19,003 bases of DNA from Anaerolineae bacterium. GTDB taxonomy: Bacteria > Chloroflexota > Anaerolineae > Promineifilales > Promineifilaceae. The stretch spans positions 1-19,003 of the forward strand of contig JANQGC010000203.1 in the NCBI GenBank assembly GCA_028277515.1, given 5' to 3'. Positions 6,120 through 14,470 of the stretch are shown here, piece by piece (position 1 is the first letter of the stretch; every line of letters begins with the position of its first letter). The position numbers and the translations under genes were made by a program. The notes below the pieces were generated by a model, which saw only the letters and a program-made list of their open reading frames with translations, made no database searches and was not told the origin of the DNA.

Positions 6120-7046
6120 TTACAGATGTAAATTTATTTTTAGGTAGTTATCCAGCTTTTTCAACCAATTATCCAGATAACCATTCATCAAGGCCAGGCA
6201 GGTCAGGATCAGGATTAGACCGGCAAAGACCAGGGGCTGCAACGTGGCGCTGCCGGTCAGGACAACCAAGATCAAGGCTACGGGCGGTTCGCTGAAGCGG
6301 ACGAGAGAGGCGTAGGTCGGTCCACGATTTTTGATCAGCCAGAAGAAAAGAATGAAGGCCACACCCGCGCCAAAAACGCCGATCAGCAGCAAGGCTATGG
6401 TGCTTTCCGGGGTAGGAGAGATTTCTCTTATATCTTCTACAAAAAGGGTGATCGGGATGCTAAAAACGGCCGTGGATATCATCATCCCCGCCACCACCTG
6501 CAGCGGTTCTTTTCCTTCCAATACCTGTTTTGAATATAAAGCGGCAAACGCTTTCCCGGCGGCGGCGGCAAGAATAGCTAAAACACCGATAAATGCGGCC
6601 GATTCATTACTTGCGCTTAGCTGCGGCAGTAGAACAACGATCACGCCTAAGAAACCAATTAACACAGCGATGGCCTTGACCCGGCCTACAGGCCGGTGAA
6701 GCCATAGAATACCGATAATCACCGTGAAAATAGGCATCGTGCTGAACAATATCGAAGCCAGGGCCTGGGGTACAGATTTCTCGCCAAAAGCGATTAAAAA
6801 GGCCGGCAGAAGCGCTTCAAATATACCGATGAGTAAAAATGGTAGCCACACCTTGCCCAACGGGGGCAATGATACTTTCCGGAATCGTAAAACGGGATAA
6901 ATTACCAGTGAACCTAACAACAACCGTGCCGTAGAAATGAACAGCGGCGGGAAAGAATCATCGGCGATCTGGATCAACAAAAAATAAGAGCCCCAAATAA
7001 GGCTCAATAATCCCAGTACGAGTAAACTTTTATTTTTCGTCTGCAA
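6120..7046 (-). CDS. DMT-superfamily transporter (EamA family)
   Basis: A 308-residue protein with about ten hydrophobic helices in two related halves, as in EamA/RhaT-type exporters of the drug/metabolite transporter superfamily. Early helix text LLSLIWGSYFLLIQIA (residues ~12-27) and the helix-4/5 region with PIFTVIIGILWLHRPV match the family's first EamA repeat, and the second repeat ends with LVVLTGSATLQPLVFAG. Its substrate cannot be predicted. The first codon is TTG (7044-7046); there is no better ATG, and the antitoxin gene upstream ends only ten bases before it. Co-transcription with the toxin-antitoxin pair is therefore likely, although TATAAT at 7062-7057 could give it a separate promoter. 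The 3' end overlaps a small palindrome (6118-6131). Confidence 0.85.
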   Translation of the reverse strand: MQTKNKSLLVLGLLSLIWGSYFLLIQIADDSFPPLFISTARLLLGSLVIYPVLRFRKVSLPPLGKVWLPFLLIGIFEALLPAFLIAFGEKSVPQALASILFSTMPIFTVIIGILWLHRPVGRVKAIAVLIGFLGVIVVLLPQLSASNESAAFIGVLAILAAAAGKAFAALYSKQVLEGKEPLQVVAGMMISTAVFSIPITLFVEDIREISPTPESTIALLLIGVFGAGVAFILFFWLIKNRGPTYASLVRFSEPPVALILVVLTGSATLQPLVFAGLILILTCLALMNGYLDNWLKKLDNYLKINLHL

Positions 7047-7056
7047 TCTACTTCGA

Positions 7057-7362
7057 TTATATCATACGTTGAGGCATCAATTGATATCCCATTACTTTCA
7101 TTATAGCATTAATGGTATCCAACCGTGGGTTACCATTGACTGAGAGCGCCTTTTGAAGACCTTGGCGGGTCATACCAATCTCGGCAGCCATATCCGTGAT
7201 GCCTTGCAAACGAGCAATTATTCGTAAGGCAGACAACAATGAAGCTAAATCATTGTCCTGTGCATAGTCGGCAAAGATCTCTGTAAGAAAAGTTTCCACC
7301 TCTTCCGGGTGCGTACTGAAGTATTCAACCATTACGTCATCTAAGTTTCTATAATCAATCAT
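7057..7362 (-). CDS. Type II antitoxin, HTH addiction-module antidote (HigA-like)
   Basis: This 101-residue protein matches the 'putative addiction module antidote' family. An N-terminal segment (YRNLDDVMVEYFSTHPEEV) probably wraps the toxin. A C-terminal Cro/C1-type helix-turn-helix spans about residues 57-90 (MAAEIGMTRQGLQKALS, then NPRLDTINAIMKVMGYQL). It neutralises the partner toxin by binding it and represses the operon. The start ATG (7360-7362) overlaps the toxin's last codons by eight bases, with GGAG about ten bases upstream inside the toxin gene. Toxin-first order is typical of HigBA and this RelE subgroup. Identification is by eye but the family pattern is strong. Confidence 0.88.
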   Translation of the reverse strand: MIDYRNLDDVMVEYFSTHPEEVETFLTEIFADYAQDNDLASLLSALRIIARLQGITDMAAEIGMTRQGLQKALSVNGNPRLDTINAIMKVMGYQLMPQRMI

Positions 7363-7693
7363 TTTCTAAATACTCCTTCCAATAAGCCTTCGCCAGTTGA
7401 ATGTCTCTATCCTGACTATCTTTTTCCCCTCCACAGAGTATGATGACTATCAAATCGCCATCCTCACCAAAATATACACGGTAACCAGACCCAAAAAAGA
7501 AACGCAATTCACTGATGCCACCGCCTAACCTTTTGAAATCACCAAATTGGCCATTTTCCAGGCGAATCAAACGTTTCAAAGTCCGCCGCCGCGTCGTCGG
7601 ATCCCGCAAACTGTTAATCCAGTTAGTAAAGGGCTCTTTTCCCGCAGCATCGCGAAAAATAATCACCGATTTAGATTTAGTGTCGTCATTCAT
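7355..7693 (-). CDS. Type II toxin, RelE/ParE-superfamily (addiction module killer protein)
   Basis: A 112-residue toxin of the RelE-like killer family, which usually cleaves mRNA at the ribosome. Diagnostic segments are FTNWINSLRDPTTRRR (~22-37), the GQFGDFKRLGGGISELRFF stretch (~48-66), GYRVYFGEDGDLIVIILCGG (~70-89), and the end DSQDRDIQLAKAYWKEY. I chose ATG 7691-7693 since AAGGG lies seven bases upstream; a longer reading frame upstream would begin inside the -35 element. It is followed by its antitoxin with an eight-base overlap. Whether this copy is active cannot be judged from sequence, but no disruption is visible. Confidence 0.88.
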   Translation of the reverse strand: MNDDTKSKSVIIFRDAAGKEPFTNWINSLRDPTTRRRTLKRLIRLENGQFGDFKRLGGGISELRFFFGSGYRVYFGEDGDLIVIILCGGEKDSQDRDIQLAKAYWKEYLEND

Positions 7694-7718
7694 TATTGAA
7701 CCCTTAAATATGATTTTA

Positions 7719-7747
7719 ATTATAGCACCGCAAACTATAGTTGGCAA
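7719..7747 (-). promoter_or_regulatory. Promoter and operator of the toxin-antitoxin operon
   Basis: On the minus strand TTGCCA (7747-7742) and a perfect TATAAT (7724-7719) are separated by 17 bases. An imperfect inverted repeat (7718-7725, AATTATAG, with 7735-7742, CTATAGTT; seven of eight pairs) covers the -10 and spacer. That is where an HTH antitoxin would bind to repress its own operon. Transcription would begin about 7712, leaving a short leader before ATG 7693. Confidence 0.75.
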
Positions 7748-7878
7748 CCTTGAAGAAATTTTCGGTTATTCTCGAACAAATCAATCCTCGTATCCCTCCA
7801 CTATCACTGTCGAGGTTCCTCTCCTACAATCCGAGAAACAATTGCTCAAAACCCTTTGCTACCATACACTACGGCCTT

Positions 7879-9111
7879 ATGGAAAAATTTCGCAGCATCG
7901 ACCGCCGCCTGCTCACAATTTTGCTAATCGTCTTCGTCCAGATGCTGGGCGCAGCGATGATTTTGCCCATCCTGCCGCTCTATGCCCAAAGTGAATTTAA
8001 CATGACGCCGCAGACGATCACCTTACTGGTCACGGCGTTCTTCGCGGCGCAGTTTATCGCCGGCCCCTTCCTCGGCCGTCTCTCCGATAAGTACGGCCGT
8101 GTGCCCGTGCTTATCCTTAGCCAGATCGGCACGGCCGTTAGCTTCTTCATGTTGGCCGTCGCCCCCAGCTTTGAGGTGCTCTTCCTGGCACGTATCCTGG
8201 ACGGCCTGACCGGCGGCAATATCATCGTCGCCCAGGCTTACGTCACCGATGTCACTCCACGCGAAAAACGTACCGAATCATTGGGCTACATCTTCGCCGT
8301 CTTCGGCCTGGGCTTCGTCTTTGGCCCGGCCTTGGGTGGTTTCTTATCGGCCGCGCTTGGACCACGCATTCCCTATATCATCGCTTCCGTAGCCGCCGCA
8401 GGGGTGGTCCTGCTGACCTGGTTGACGTTGGACGAAACCTTGACCCCTGAACAACGCGCAGCTAACCGCTCCTTCAACAAGGGCAGCATCAGCCCGTCAG
8501 CCGTGTTTCGCAACTGGCCATTGATGCTGATATTGATCATTGCCTTCATCGGCCAGTTCGGCCTGGGCATGCTGCAGGGCACATTCGCTCTTTTTGGTGA
8601 AGCGGTGCTCTTCAACGATTCCGGTGCGCGTGTCGTCGCTTTGGGTGTGGGCCTGTTATTGGCCGTTGTCGGTTTTGGCCAATTCTTCACCCAATCCTTT
8701 CTGTTGCGTCCGGCCTTGAAACGATTTGATGAAGCATGGCTGGTGGTCATTGGCCTGGCTCTTCGCACGATTGGCCTGTTCATCCTGGCTGCGATCACCA
8801 TTCCTTTTGCTGCGGCTGTATCCTGCTTGTTCTTCGCCGTCGGCTTTGGCTTGATGATGCCACCTCTGCAATCGCTGTCCACAAACACCGTTGCCGATGA
8901 ACTGCGTGGAGGGGTTCTGGGTGTGTATCAATCAACGATCAGCCTATCCACTATTTTCAGCACGGCCGTCTCCGGTACGCTGTTCGCCATAGACCCGACC
9001 GTCCCCTACTGGGCGGGCACCCTCCTCTCCTTGATAGGATTGGCCCCAGCGATAATCCTGGTGCGCCAAACGGACGCCCATGTTCATCCGTATTCCGCAT
9101 CAACAGATTGA
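7879..9111 (+). CDS. Major facilitator superfamily exporter (DHA1, TetA-like)
   Basis: This 410-residue protein has twelve predicted membrane helices, the normal size for DHA1 drug:proton antiporters. Motif A between helices 2 and 3 is GRLSDKYGRVPV (G66, D70, G73, R74). A glycine/proline-rich motif-C-like segment (GLGFVFGPALGG) is in helix 5. I chose ATG 7879, because MEKFRSIDRRLL directly precedes helix 1; the frame stays open further upstream but gives a non-family N-terminus. No Shine-Dalgarno precedes 7879. A weak TTGCTC-17-TACACT pair (7842-7870) would put the transcript start near the ATG, another possible leaderless message. The next gene, a four-domain glycosyltransferase, starts two bases after this stop, so the exporter may move the glycosyltransferase's product, which I infer from arrangement only. 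Confidence 0.85.
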   Translation: MEKFRSIDRRLLTILLIVFVQMLGAAMILPILPLYAQSEFNMTPQTITLLVTAFFAAQFIAGPFLGRLSDKYGRVPVLILSQIGTAVSFFMLAVAPSFEVLFLARILDGLTGGNIIVAQAYVTDVTPREKRTESLGYIFAVFGLGFVFGPALGGFLSAALGPRIPYIIASVAAAGVVLLTWLTLDETLTPEQRAANRSFNKGSISPSAVFRNWPLMLILIIAFIGQFGLGMLQGTFALFGEAVLFNDSGARVVALGVGLLLAVVGFGQFFTQSFLLRPALKRFDEAWLVVIGLALRTIGLFILAAITIPFAAAVSCLFFAVGFGLMMPPLQSLSTNTVADELRGGVLGVYQSTISLSTIFSTAVSGTLFAIDPTVPYWAGTLLSLIGLAPAIILVRQTDAHVHPYSASTD

Positions 9112-9113
9112 AA

Positions 9114-12100
9114 ATGGCCAAAATCGTTGTCTTTACTTCCGGAACCCTGGGCGATCACCTGCCCTACCTGGCCCTGGCCTGTGGACTGCAGGAGCAAGGG
9201 CATGAGATCCTCATGGTCATCAACCAGGCCATGCATCCCTACGCCGAACGCGCCGGACTGCAAGCAGTGGCTGTGACCGATGTCGAGCGTGGGCCGGAAG
9301 AAGCGCGTGAGCATGCCTGGGCCTGGGATCATTGGAACCATCCGCTGACAAAAGCCCAGCAGCATCCCCAGGCCAAACCACAACCGCCGGAAACATTCAT
9401 CACTCAGGTTAAAGAGCTGGCCGGCTATTTAGAAGGCGCGGATCTGCTGCTGGCTACGGCTATTCGGCCGCACGGTCTGGCTGCCTCCCTGGTCAAAGAA
9501 ATCCCCTGGATGACACTCTCTGTTAATCCTTCAGCCTTTGAGCTGCCGGCCGACAACCAGGCACGCGACCGCACCTTCTACTTTGAGCGCATGCAGTATG
9601 AAAGCATTCGCTATCTGATCGACGAAGCCCTGACCAGCCTGGGCCAGCGGCGGCTGATTCCAGCCTGGCATCATGGCTGCCAGTGGGCTGAACATATCAT
9701 CCTGGGCAGCAGCCCCCATTTCTCCCAGCCCAACCCGCAGCAGCTCCAGCCCTTTTCCAGCCTGGACCAAACCGGCTTTTGGCATTGGGATGATCCCACA
9801 TGGGAAACATGGCAGCCTGGATCTCATCTCCTGTCTTTTTGCGAACGCCGGCCACTGGTTCTATCCTTCAGCAGCCAGCCTCTTGAAGATCCACAAAGGT
9901 TCCTGCGTTTACACGTTGAGGCCGCGCAAAAATTGCAATTGCCCCTGCTCGTGCAGCGTGGCTGGGCTGATTTTTCAGAAGCCGATCTGCCCCCAGGATG
10001 TGATCAAGACCAGATCTACTTCCTGGATTACGCCCCTCATGATTGGCTGTTCGCCCGTGCTCGCTGCGCCATTCAGCACGGCGGCATTGGCTCCCTGGCC
10101 CGCGCCTTACGCCAATATTGTCCCGTGGTCATTGAGCCTTTCGGCAACGACCAGTTTTATAATGCCCAACGCGTGGTCAATTTAGGCGTAGGAACGGCCG
10201 TCCATCCTTTCCAAACCACATCCGACCAGCTGGCAGCGATCATCGACAAGCAAATACTGGCCAAGCAAACCCGCCTGCGTGCCAAAATACTGGGCCGAAA
10301 GCTGCGCCTGGAAGATGGCATCAGCGCTGCCGTATCTTTGGTCAATCGCTATTTGGAGCGCCAAAGAAACAATGTATCCGCAAGAAGCCCAACATGGTGG
10401 GGTGTTCATCCTTTAGAAAATGCAGTGCCCGAAAAAAAGACGGCCGTTGAACCAGGCCAAGTAATCCCCCAAATCATCCACCATACCTGGAAAAACAAAG
10501 ACATCCCCGAAGCCATGCAGGGTTGGTATGAAAGCTGGCAGCGCTTCCATCCCGGATGGCAGTTCCGTTTGTGGACCGACGAAGATTGCCGCCAGTTGAT
10601 CGTCGATGAATACCCCTGGTTCTTGCCTATTTATGACGCTTATCCGCAACATATCATGCGCGTCGACGCCGTGCGTTATTTCATTATGCACCGCTTCGGA
10701 GGCGTTTATGTCGACCTGGATTATGAAGCGCTGCGCTCCCTCGAACCTTTATTGGAAGGGCATCAGCTTGCTTTGACCACCGAACCCCCGGCACACATGC
10801 ATAACTACATCGTGCACGGCAACCGCCTGAACCATCTCGTATCCAACGCCTTCTTAGCTTCCGTACCCGGCCACCCTTTCTGGGAATTTGTCTTCGATCT
10901 GCTGGCCTCCTGGCAGAGCGCCGGGGGTCCGTTAGATGCCACTGGTCCCTTTCTACTCAGTCGTGCTTACAATGGCTATGCGAATCAGAATCAGCTTTTC
11001 TTACTGCCTTACCAATTGCTCAGCCCTTTGAGCAGCGCCGAGCCTTGGAGCAACCTGCCCCAACAAATTCGCTGGCTGGTAAAAAAGGACGCCTTCGCCA
11101 TCCACCATTGGCACGGCAGCTGGTTTGCCGATCCGCCCCGAACGGAGGGTCCATCGCCGGTACAGATCCTGATGCGCGGCCGCCTCCAACCTGGCGAGCT
11201 TCTTGTCGATGAAGAACAACTGCTGGCCTTCAGCGCCGAACAGCATGAAAAACCGCTCATCTCCTGCCTGATGATCACCCGTGAACGGCCTCTGCTGGCC
11301 CAGCTCTCCGTTCACTGCTTCAAAAACCAGAGCTACCCAAACAGAGAATTAATCATCGTCGATGATGGGCCGGATGATCGGTTGCATGATTGGGTCAAGC
11401 GTCTTCAGGAACCGCGCATTCGCTTTTTCCGGCTCCCCGATGAGGGAAAAAATTTGGGCGAACTGCGCAACTACGCCCTGGCCCAGGCCCAAGGGAGCTA
11501 CCTGGCCCAATGGGACGATGATGATTTCAGTGCTCCTTTGCGCCTGGAACTGCAGATGGCGGCGATCCAAATGTACCGCGTCGACACCTGCCTGCTCAAT
11601 CGGGAGATGATCTGGCTGCCCACCCTACCATCCCTGGCCAAATCTGCTTATCGTCTGTGGGAAGGGTCAGCACTTGTTCCCACTTCGGCCGTCAGCCAAT
11701 ATCCACAAACGCGCCAGGGTGAGGACACAGCGGTTATTGAAAAAGTTATCCTCAACACAAACACTATCCTGCTGGACATGCCCCATCTTTACCTTTATAT
11801 CTTCCATGGTCACAATACCTTCGACGAGGATCATTGGCAGCAGCAGCTCATGTCCGCCACCGTGCGCTATGAGCATTACAAATACCTGCCCGCCTTGCGC
11901 GAATATGAAAAATATTTAAGCGTTAAATTGGAAAATTTAGGCGCTTTTCTGACCGGACAGGTGATACCTGATGAAAGAGTAAAAGCCCCCTTGGATGAAA
12001 AACAGCCCGCGTTAGCCGAACCGCCCGCACCAGTTGGCCAAAAAACACCACAAGAAAAGATCATAATCCTCACGCCGGTCAAGAACGCCGCCCACGTTAT

Positions 12101-12815
12101 TCCTACCTATCTCAAAAACCTGAAAGCGCTGACTTATCCCCATGATCTAATTTCCATCGCCTTCCTGGAGAGCGATAGCAGCGATGGTACATACCAACGG
12201 CTGCAAGAAGCGCTGCCGGATCTGCAGCGAGAATTCGGCCGTGCCCAATTGTTTCGCAAAGATTTTGGCTTCGAGCACTCAGGCAACCGCTGGCAGCCAC
12301 AGATTCAATACCGGCGCCGGGCCACCATTGCCCGCAGCCGCAATGCCCTGCTGCAACAAGCGCTGCAGGATGAGGATTGGGTGCTCTGGGTCGACGCCGA
12401 CTTGTTAAGTTATCCTCCTGATATCATTGAAACGCTCCTGGCCGCAGATAAACGTATCGTAGTGCCTAACTGCCTTCAGCGTGACGGATCGCAGCCCTTT
12501 GACCTGAACAGCTTCAAGTTAAAACCGGAAGCCCGGAAGATCGACTGGAAGCCATACATCATTGATGATTTACTGCAGCCGCCGCAAGGTCTCGGCCGTC
12601 ATTATCTGTCTGACCTGAGTGATCAGGAGTTGGTAGAACTAGATGCCGTTGGCAGCACCATGTTGCTGGTTCAAGCCAATCTGCACCGCGATGGCCTCAT
12701 CTTCCCACCTTTCAGTTACAAACATTTCATCGAATCTGAAGGTTTGGCTATGATGGCCAGTGATATGGGTGCTCGCTGTTGGGGCTTACCCAAAGTGATT
12801 ATCCGTCACTCTTAA
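9114..12815 (+). CDS. Four-domain glycosyltransferase fusion (GT1 - GT32 - GT2 - GT62/Anp1-like)
   Basis: A 1233-residue cytosolic-looking protein with no signal peptide. Domain 1 (~1-425) is GT1/MGT-like: N-terminal FTSGTLGDHLPYLALACGL and a donor-site segment HGGIGSLARAL (H322) with GNDQ (D346). Domain 2 (~450-672) is GT32, Och1-like: IPQIIHHTWKNKDIPE, then GGVYVDLDYEAL with DxD at D534/D536, then HHWHGSW. Domain 3 (~713-950) is GT2: LISCLMITRERP, IIVDDG (750-752) and a WDDDDF metal motif (801-804). A 31-residue Pro/Ala/Lys-rich linker (952-982) leads to domain 4 (983-1233), Anp1/Mnn9-like GT62: ILTPVKNAAHVIPTYL, LESDSSDGT, FRKDFGF, RSRNALL, WVDADLL (D1094/D1096), VVPNC. ATG 9114 is preferred; TTG 9108 overlaps the MFS stop. 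It could build a multi-sugar chain on one acceptor. Substrates cannot be predicted. Confidence 0.85.
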   Translation: MAKIVVFTSGTLGDHLPYLALACGLQEQGHEILMVINQAMHPYAERAGLQAVAVTDVERGPEEAREHAWAWDHWNHPLTKAQQHPQAKPQPPETFITQVKELAGYLEGADLLLATAIRPHGLAASLVKEIPWMTLSVNPSAFELPADNQARDRTFYFERMQYESIRYLIDEALTSLGQRRLIPAWHHGCQWAEHIILGSSPHFSQPNPQQLQPFSSLDQTGFWHWDDPTWETWQPGSHLLSFCERRPLVLSFSSQPLEDPQRFLRLHVEAAQKLQLPLLVQRGWADFSEADLPPGCDQDQIYFLDYAPHDWLFARARCAIQHGGIGSLARALRQYCPVVIEPFGNDQFYNAQRVVNLGVGTAVHPFQTTSDQLAAIIDKQILAKQTRLRAKILGRKLRLEDGISAAVSLVNRYLERQRNNVSARSPTWWGVHPLENAVPEKKTAVEPGQVIPQIIHHTWKNKDIPEAMQGWYESWQRFHPGWQFRLWTDEDCRQLIVDEYPWFLPIYDAYPQHIMRVDAVRYFIMHRFGGVYVDLDYEALRSLEPLLEGHQLALTTEPPAHMHNYIVHGNRLNHLVSNAFLASVPGHPFWEFVFDLLASWQSAGGPLDATGPFLLSRAYNGYANQNQLFLLPYQLLSPLSSAEPWSNLPQQIRWLVKKDAFAIHHWHGSWFADPPRTEGPSPVQILMRGRLQPGELLVDEEQLLAFSAEQHEKPLISCLMITRERPLLAQLSVHCFKNQSYPNRELIIVDDGPDDRLHDWVKRLQEPRIRFFRLPDEGKNLGELRNYALAQAQGSYLAQWDDDDFSAPLRLELQMAAIQMYRVDTCLLNREMIWLPTLPSLAKSAYRLWEGSALVPTSAVSQYPQTRQGEDTAVIEKVILNTNTILLDMPHLYLYIFHGHNTFDEDHWQQQLMSATVRYEHYKYLPALREYEKYLSVKLENLGAFLTGQVIPDERVKAPLDEKQPALAEPPAPVGQKTPQEKIIILTPVKNAAHVIPTYLKNLKALTYPHDLISIAFLESDSSDGTYQRLQEALPDLQREFGRAQLFRKDFGFEHSGNRWQPQIQYRRRATIARSRNALLQQALQDEDWVLWVDADLLSYPPDIIETLLAADKRIVVPNCLQRDGSQPFDLNSFKLKPEARKIDWKPYIIDDLLQPPQGLGRHYLSDLSDQELVELDAVGSTMLLVQANLHRDGLIFPPFSYKHFIESEGLAMMASDMGARCWGLPKVIIRHS

Positions 12816-13016
12816 ACCAAATCATAACCTTTCTTTTTCACACAATTTTCACATTCAAGCTGCCAATCACCCCTTTATATTATTTACAATGGTGAGCATG
12901 GAGGGTAAATTTTCATCCTTATGATGAAGCGTGTCCTCCAGCCAGGCTGTCTCGCCCTCATCGAGACAAACGACCCTGAATTTTATCAACATTGCAGCAG
13001 CCGGGAGAACTAGAAC
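12816..13016 (+). promoter_or_regulatory. Intergenic leader with weak promoter and small hairpin
   Basis: A possible -10 (TATATT, 12876-12881) with a poor -35 (TTCAAG, 12854-12859, 16-base spacer) would give a leader of about 130 bases. In the leader a 6-bp hairpin (12949-12954 with 12962-12967) is present. GGGAG (13003-13007) is the ribosome-binding site for the next gene. I recognise no riboswitch class and no clear terminator for the upstream glycosyltransferase gene. Confidence 0.3.
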
Positions 13017-14462
13017 ATGAACAATGAAGAACGCGAATTCACAGAAAATGAAAATAAGGGTTACTCTCGGCGATCAATCTTAAAACTGCTCACCGCATGC
13101 GGCGCGGCCGTTGGATTGGACCGGCTGATGCCTTCTTCTTGGGTCACACCCCGGGTGTTTGCCGATGATGAACCGGCACCTGCTGCCGGAGACAAGTTTC
13201 CGATTCAGATCCGCAAACTCTCTTTTCAATGGAATGATTCAATCATTCGCCAGGGGCAAACCTGGTGCAACGGCTCAGCCATGTTTGAATATTTTTCTAC
13301 TGTGGTCAATGTCTCCGAGGATACCCTCTTACTCGCGGTGCTAAATTCCTCCGGTCCCTTCAGCGAAGGTGAATCCATTTCCAATGCCGGCGGCCAGGTT
13401 TTTCCCGCCGATCGATCGCTGATCACCGGCAACATTTCTATTCCTCTTCCTGGATATTTCCCACGCAACCAATATGATGGCCTGGCGGTGCAGCTCCGCG
13501 AACCGGCTCGACCAAACCCTTACGACAGTAACCAACTGTTAGAACGGTTTATCCCTTGCAATGGGCCGCTGATCAGTGAGCTTGATGGAAAGGCATGTAC
13601 ACCCAAAGTGGAGGAAGGGGTTCTTTACTTCACTTATGCCGTCAAATTTAAATACATGGATGAAGAATCGGCCGTATCCGAGACTTCCTCCCTTTACATT
13701 GCCCACGGTGACGAGATGCTGCTTTCCGATGCCACTTTGGGTCGTCTAGGCATCTTCCCCAAGGATCCGCACAAAGGTGAAATCGCCCTCTTTGTCGATA
13801 TTCCTGAAGGAAGTGAGGGTCGCCTGCGGGTGATCCTGGTCAATAATAATGAAGATCCCAGCAATGTATTGTATTCCCCGCGCAGCTTTGTCAGCGAATG
13901 CCCGGATGAACTGAATGCTGAGATTTCTGGTTCCAAATCCACCTTGCTGCCCAACAGCACCCAGGCTTATGGAGTGTTATTCCTCTATAATGATTCAGCA
14001 GGGCTTTTGTCCAACCAGTCGTTGCTCACCGCCCGTTTAGCCAATGGTCCACTAATTTATAACGCTGTTCCAATCAGCACAGCCAATGGCTACATCCTAA
14101 TTGATGAAATTTACCAAACCATTATCAATGGCGGCCGACCATGTCCAGATGATATAGCCATTAATTCAACCTATGGGTCCGGCTACTTTGAGGTGAGCTT
14201 ACCTGAGGTCACACGGATGGCGATTCAGGCAGATGAAGATTTGGGCTGGTTCCTGGGGGATCCCAATAACGCCCGAACCAGCAATACGGAGATCACCATC
14301 CTGGCCAATCCCACGGCCATCTCTCTACAAGATGTACAGGTTGAGCCTAAAACAGCAGGCCTGGTCGGTGCTACCGCGGCAGCCGCTGCATTAGGAGCAG
14401 CCACATGGGCGGCCACCCGAAAGAAAGACGAGGAAGAAGCGGCATCCGACACTTCAAATTAA
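13017..14462 (+). CDS. Tat-type secreted protein with C-terminal membrane anchor, function unknown
   Basis: This 481-residue protein opens with a twin-arginine signal: a charged N-region, SRRSILK (R18, R19), a hydrophobic stretch to about residue 34, and a likely cleavage after RVFA (~47-50). The middle (~55-440) is rich in Ser, Asn, Asp and beta-type alternation, and contains several cysteines, so it may be a beta-sandwich exported folded. The C-terminus is a small-residue hydrophobic segment (447-467) followed by RKK (468-470) and an acidic tail, which looks like a membrane anchor with the tail inside. A lipobox-like LTAC at 25-28 exists but lies too close to the RR motif to trust. I recognise no family. 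The upstream neighbour is the four-domain glycosyltransferase, so a glycosylated surface protein is conceivable but unproven. Confidence 0.75.
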   Translation: MNNEEREFTENENKGYSRRSILKLLTACGAAVGLDRLMPSSWVTPRVFADDEPAPAAGDKFPIQIRKLSFQWNDSIIRQGQTWCNGSAMFEYFSTVVNVSEDTLLLAVLNSSGPFSEGESISNAGGQVFPADRSLITGNISIPLPGYFPRNQYDGLAVQLREPARPNPYDSNQLLERFIPCNGPLISELDGKACTPKVEEGVLYFTYAVKFKYMDEESAVSETSSLYIAHGDEMLLSDATLGRLGIFPKDPHKGEIALFVDIPEGSEGRLRVILVNNNEDPSNVLYSPRSFVSECPDELNAEISGSKSTLLPNSTQAYGVLFLYNDSAGLLSNQSLLTARLANGPLIYNAVPISTANGYILIDEIYQTIINGGRPCPDDIAINSTYGSGYFEVSLPEVTRMAIQADEDLGWFLGDPNNARTSNTEITILANPTAISLQDVQVEPKTAGLVGATAAAAALGAATWAATRKKDEEEAASDTSN

Positions 14463-14470
14463 AGGCAAGT

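Noticed and set aside
7741..7878. Longer N-terminus for the MFS exporter from an upstream codon
   Set aside because: The added residues do not look like MFS, and they would begin inside the toxin-antitoxin -35 element; ATG 7879 directly precedes helix 1.
12882..13016. Possible riboswitch in the leader before the Tat-protein gene
   Set aside because: Only a 6-bp hairpin is present, and no known riboswitch core could be recognised.
13092..13110. Lipobox (LTAC) making the Tat protein a lipoprotein
   Set aside because: The cysteine is only nine residues after the twin arginines, too short for a normal hydrophobic region, and hydrophobicity continues past it.
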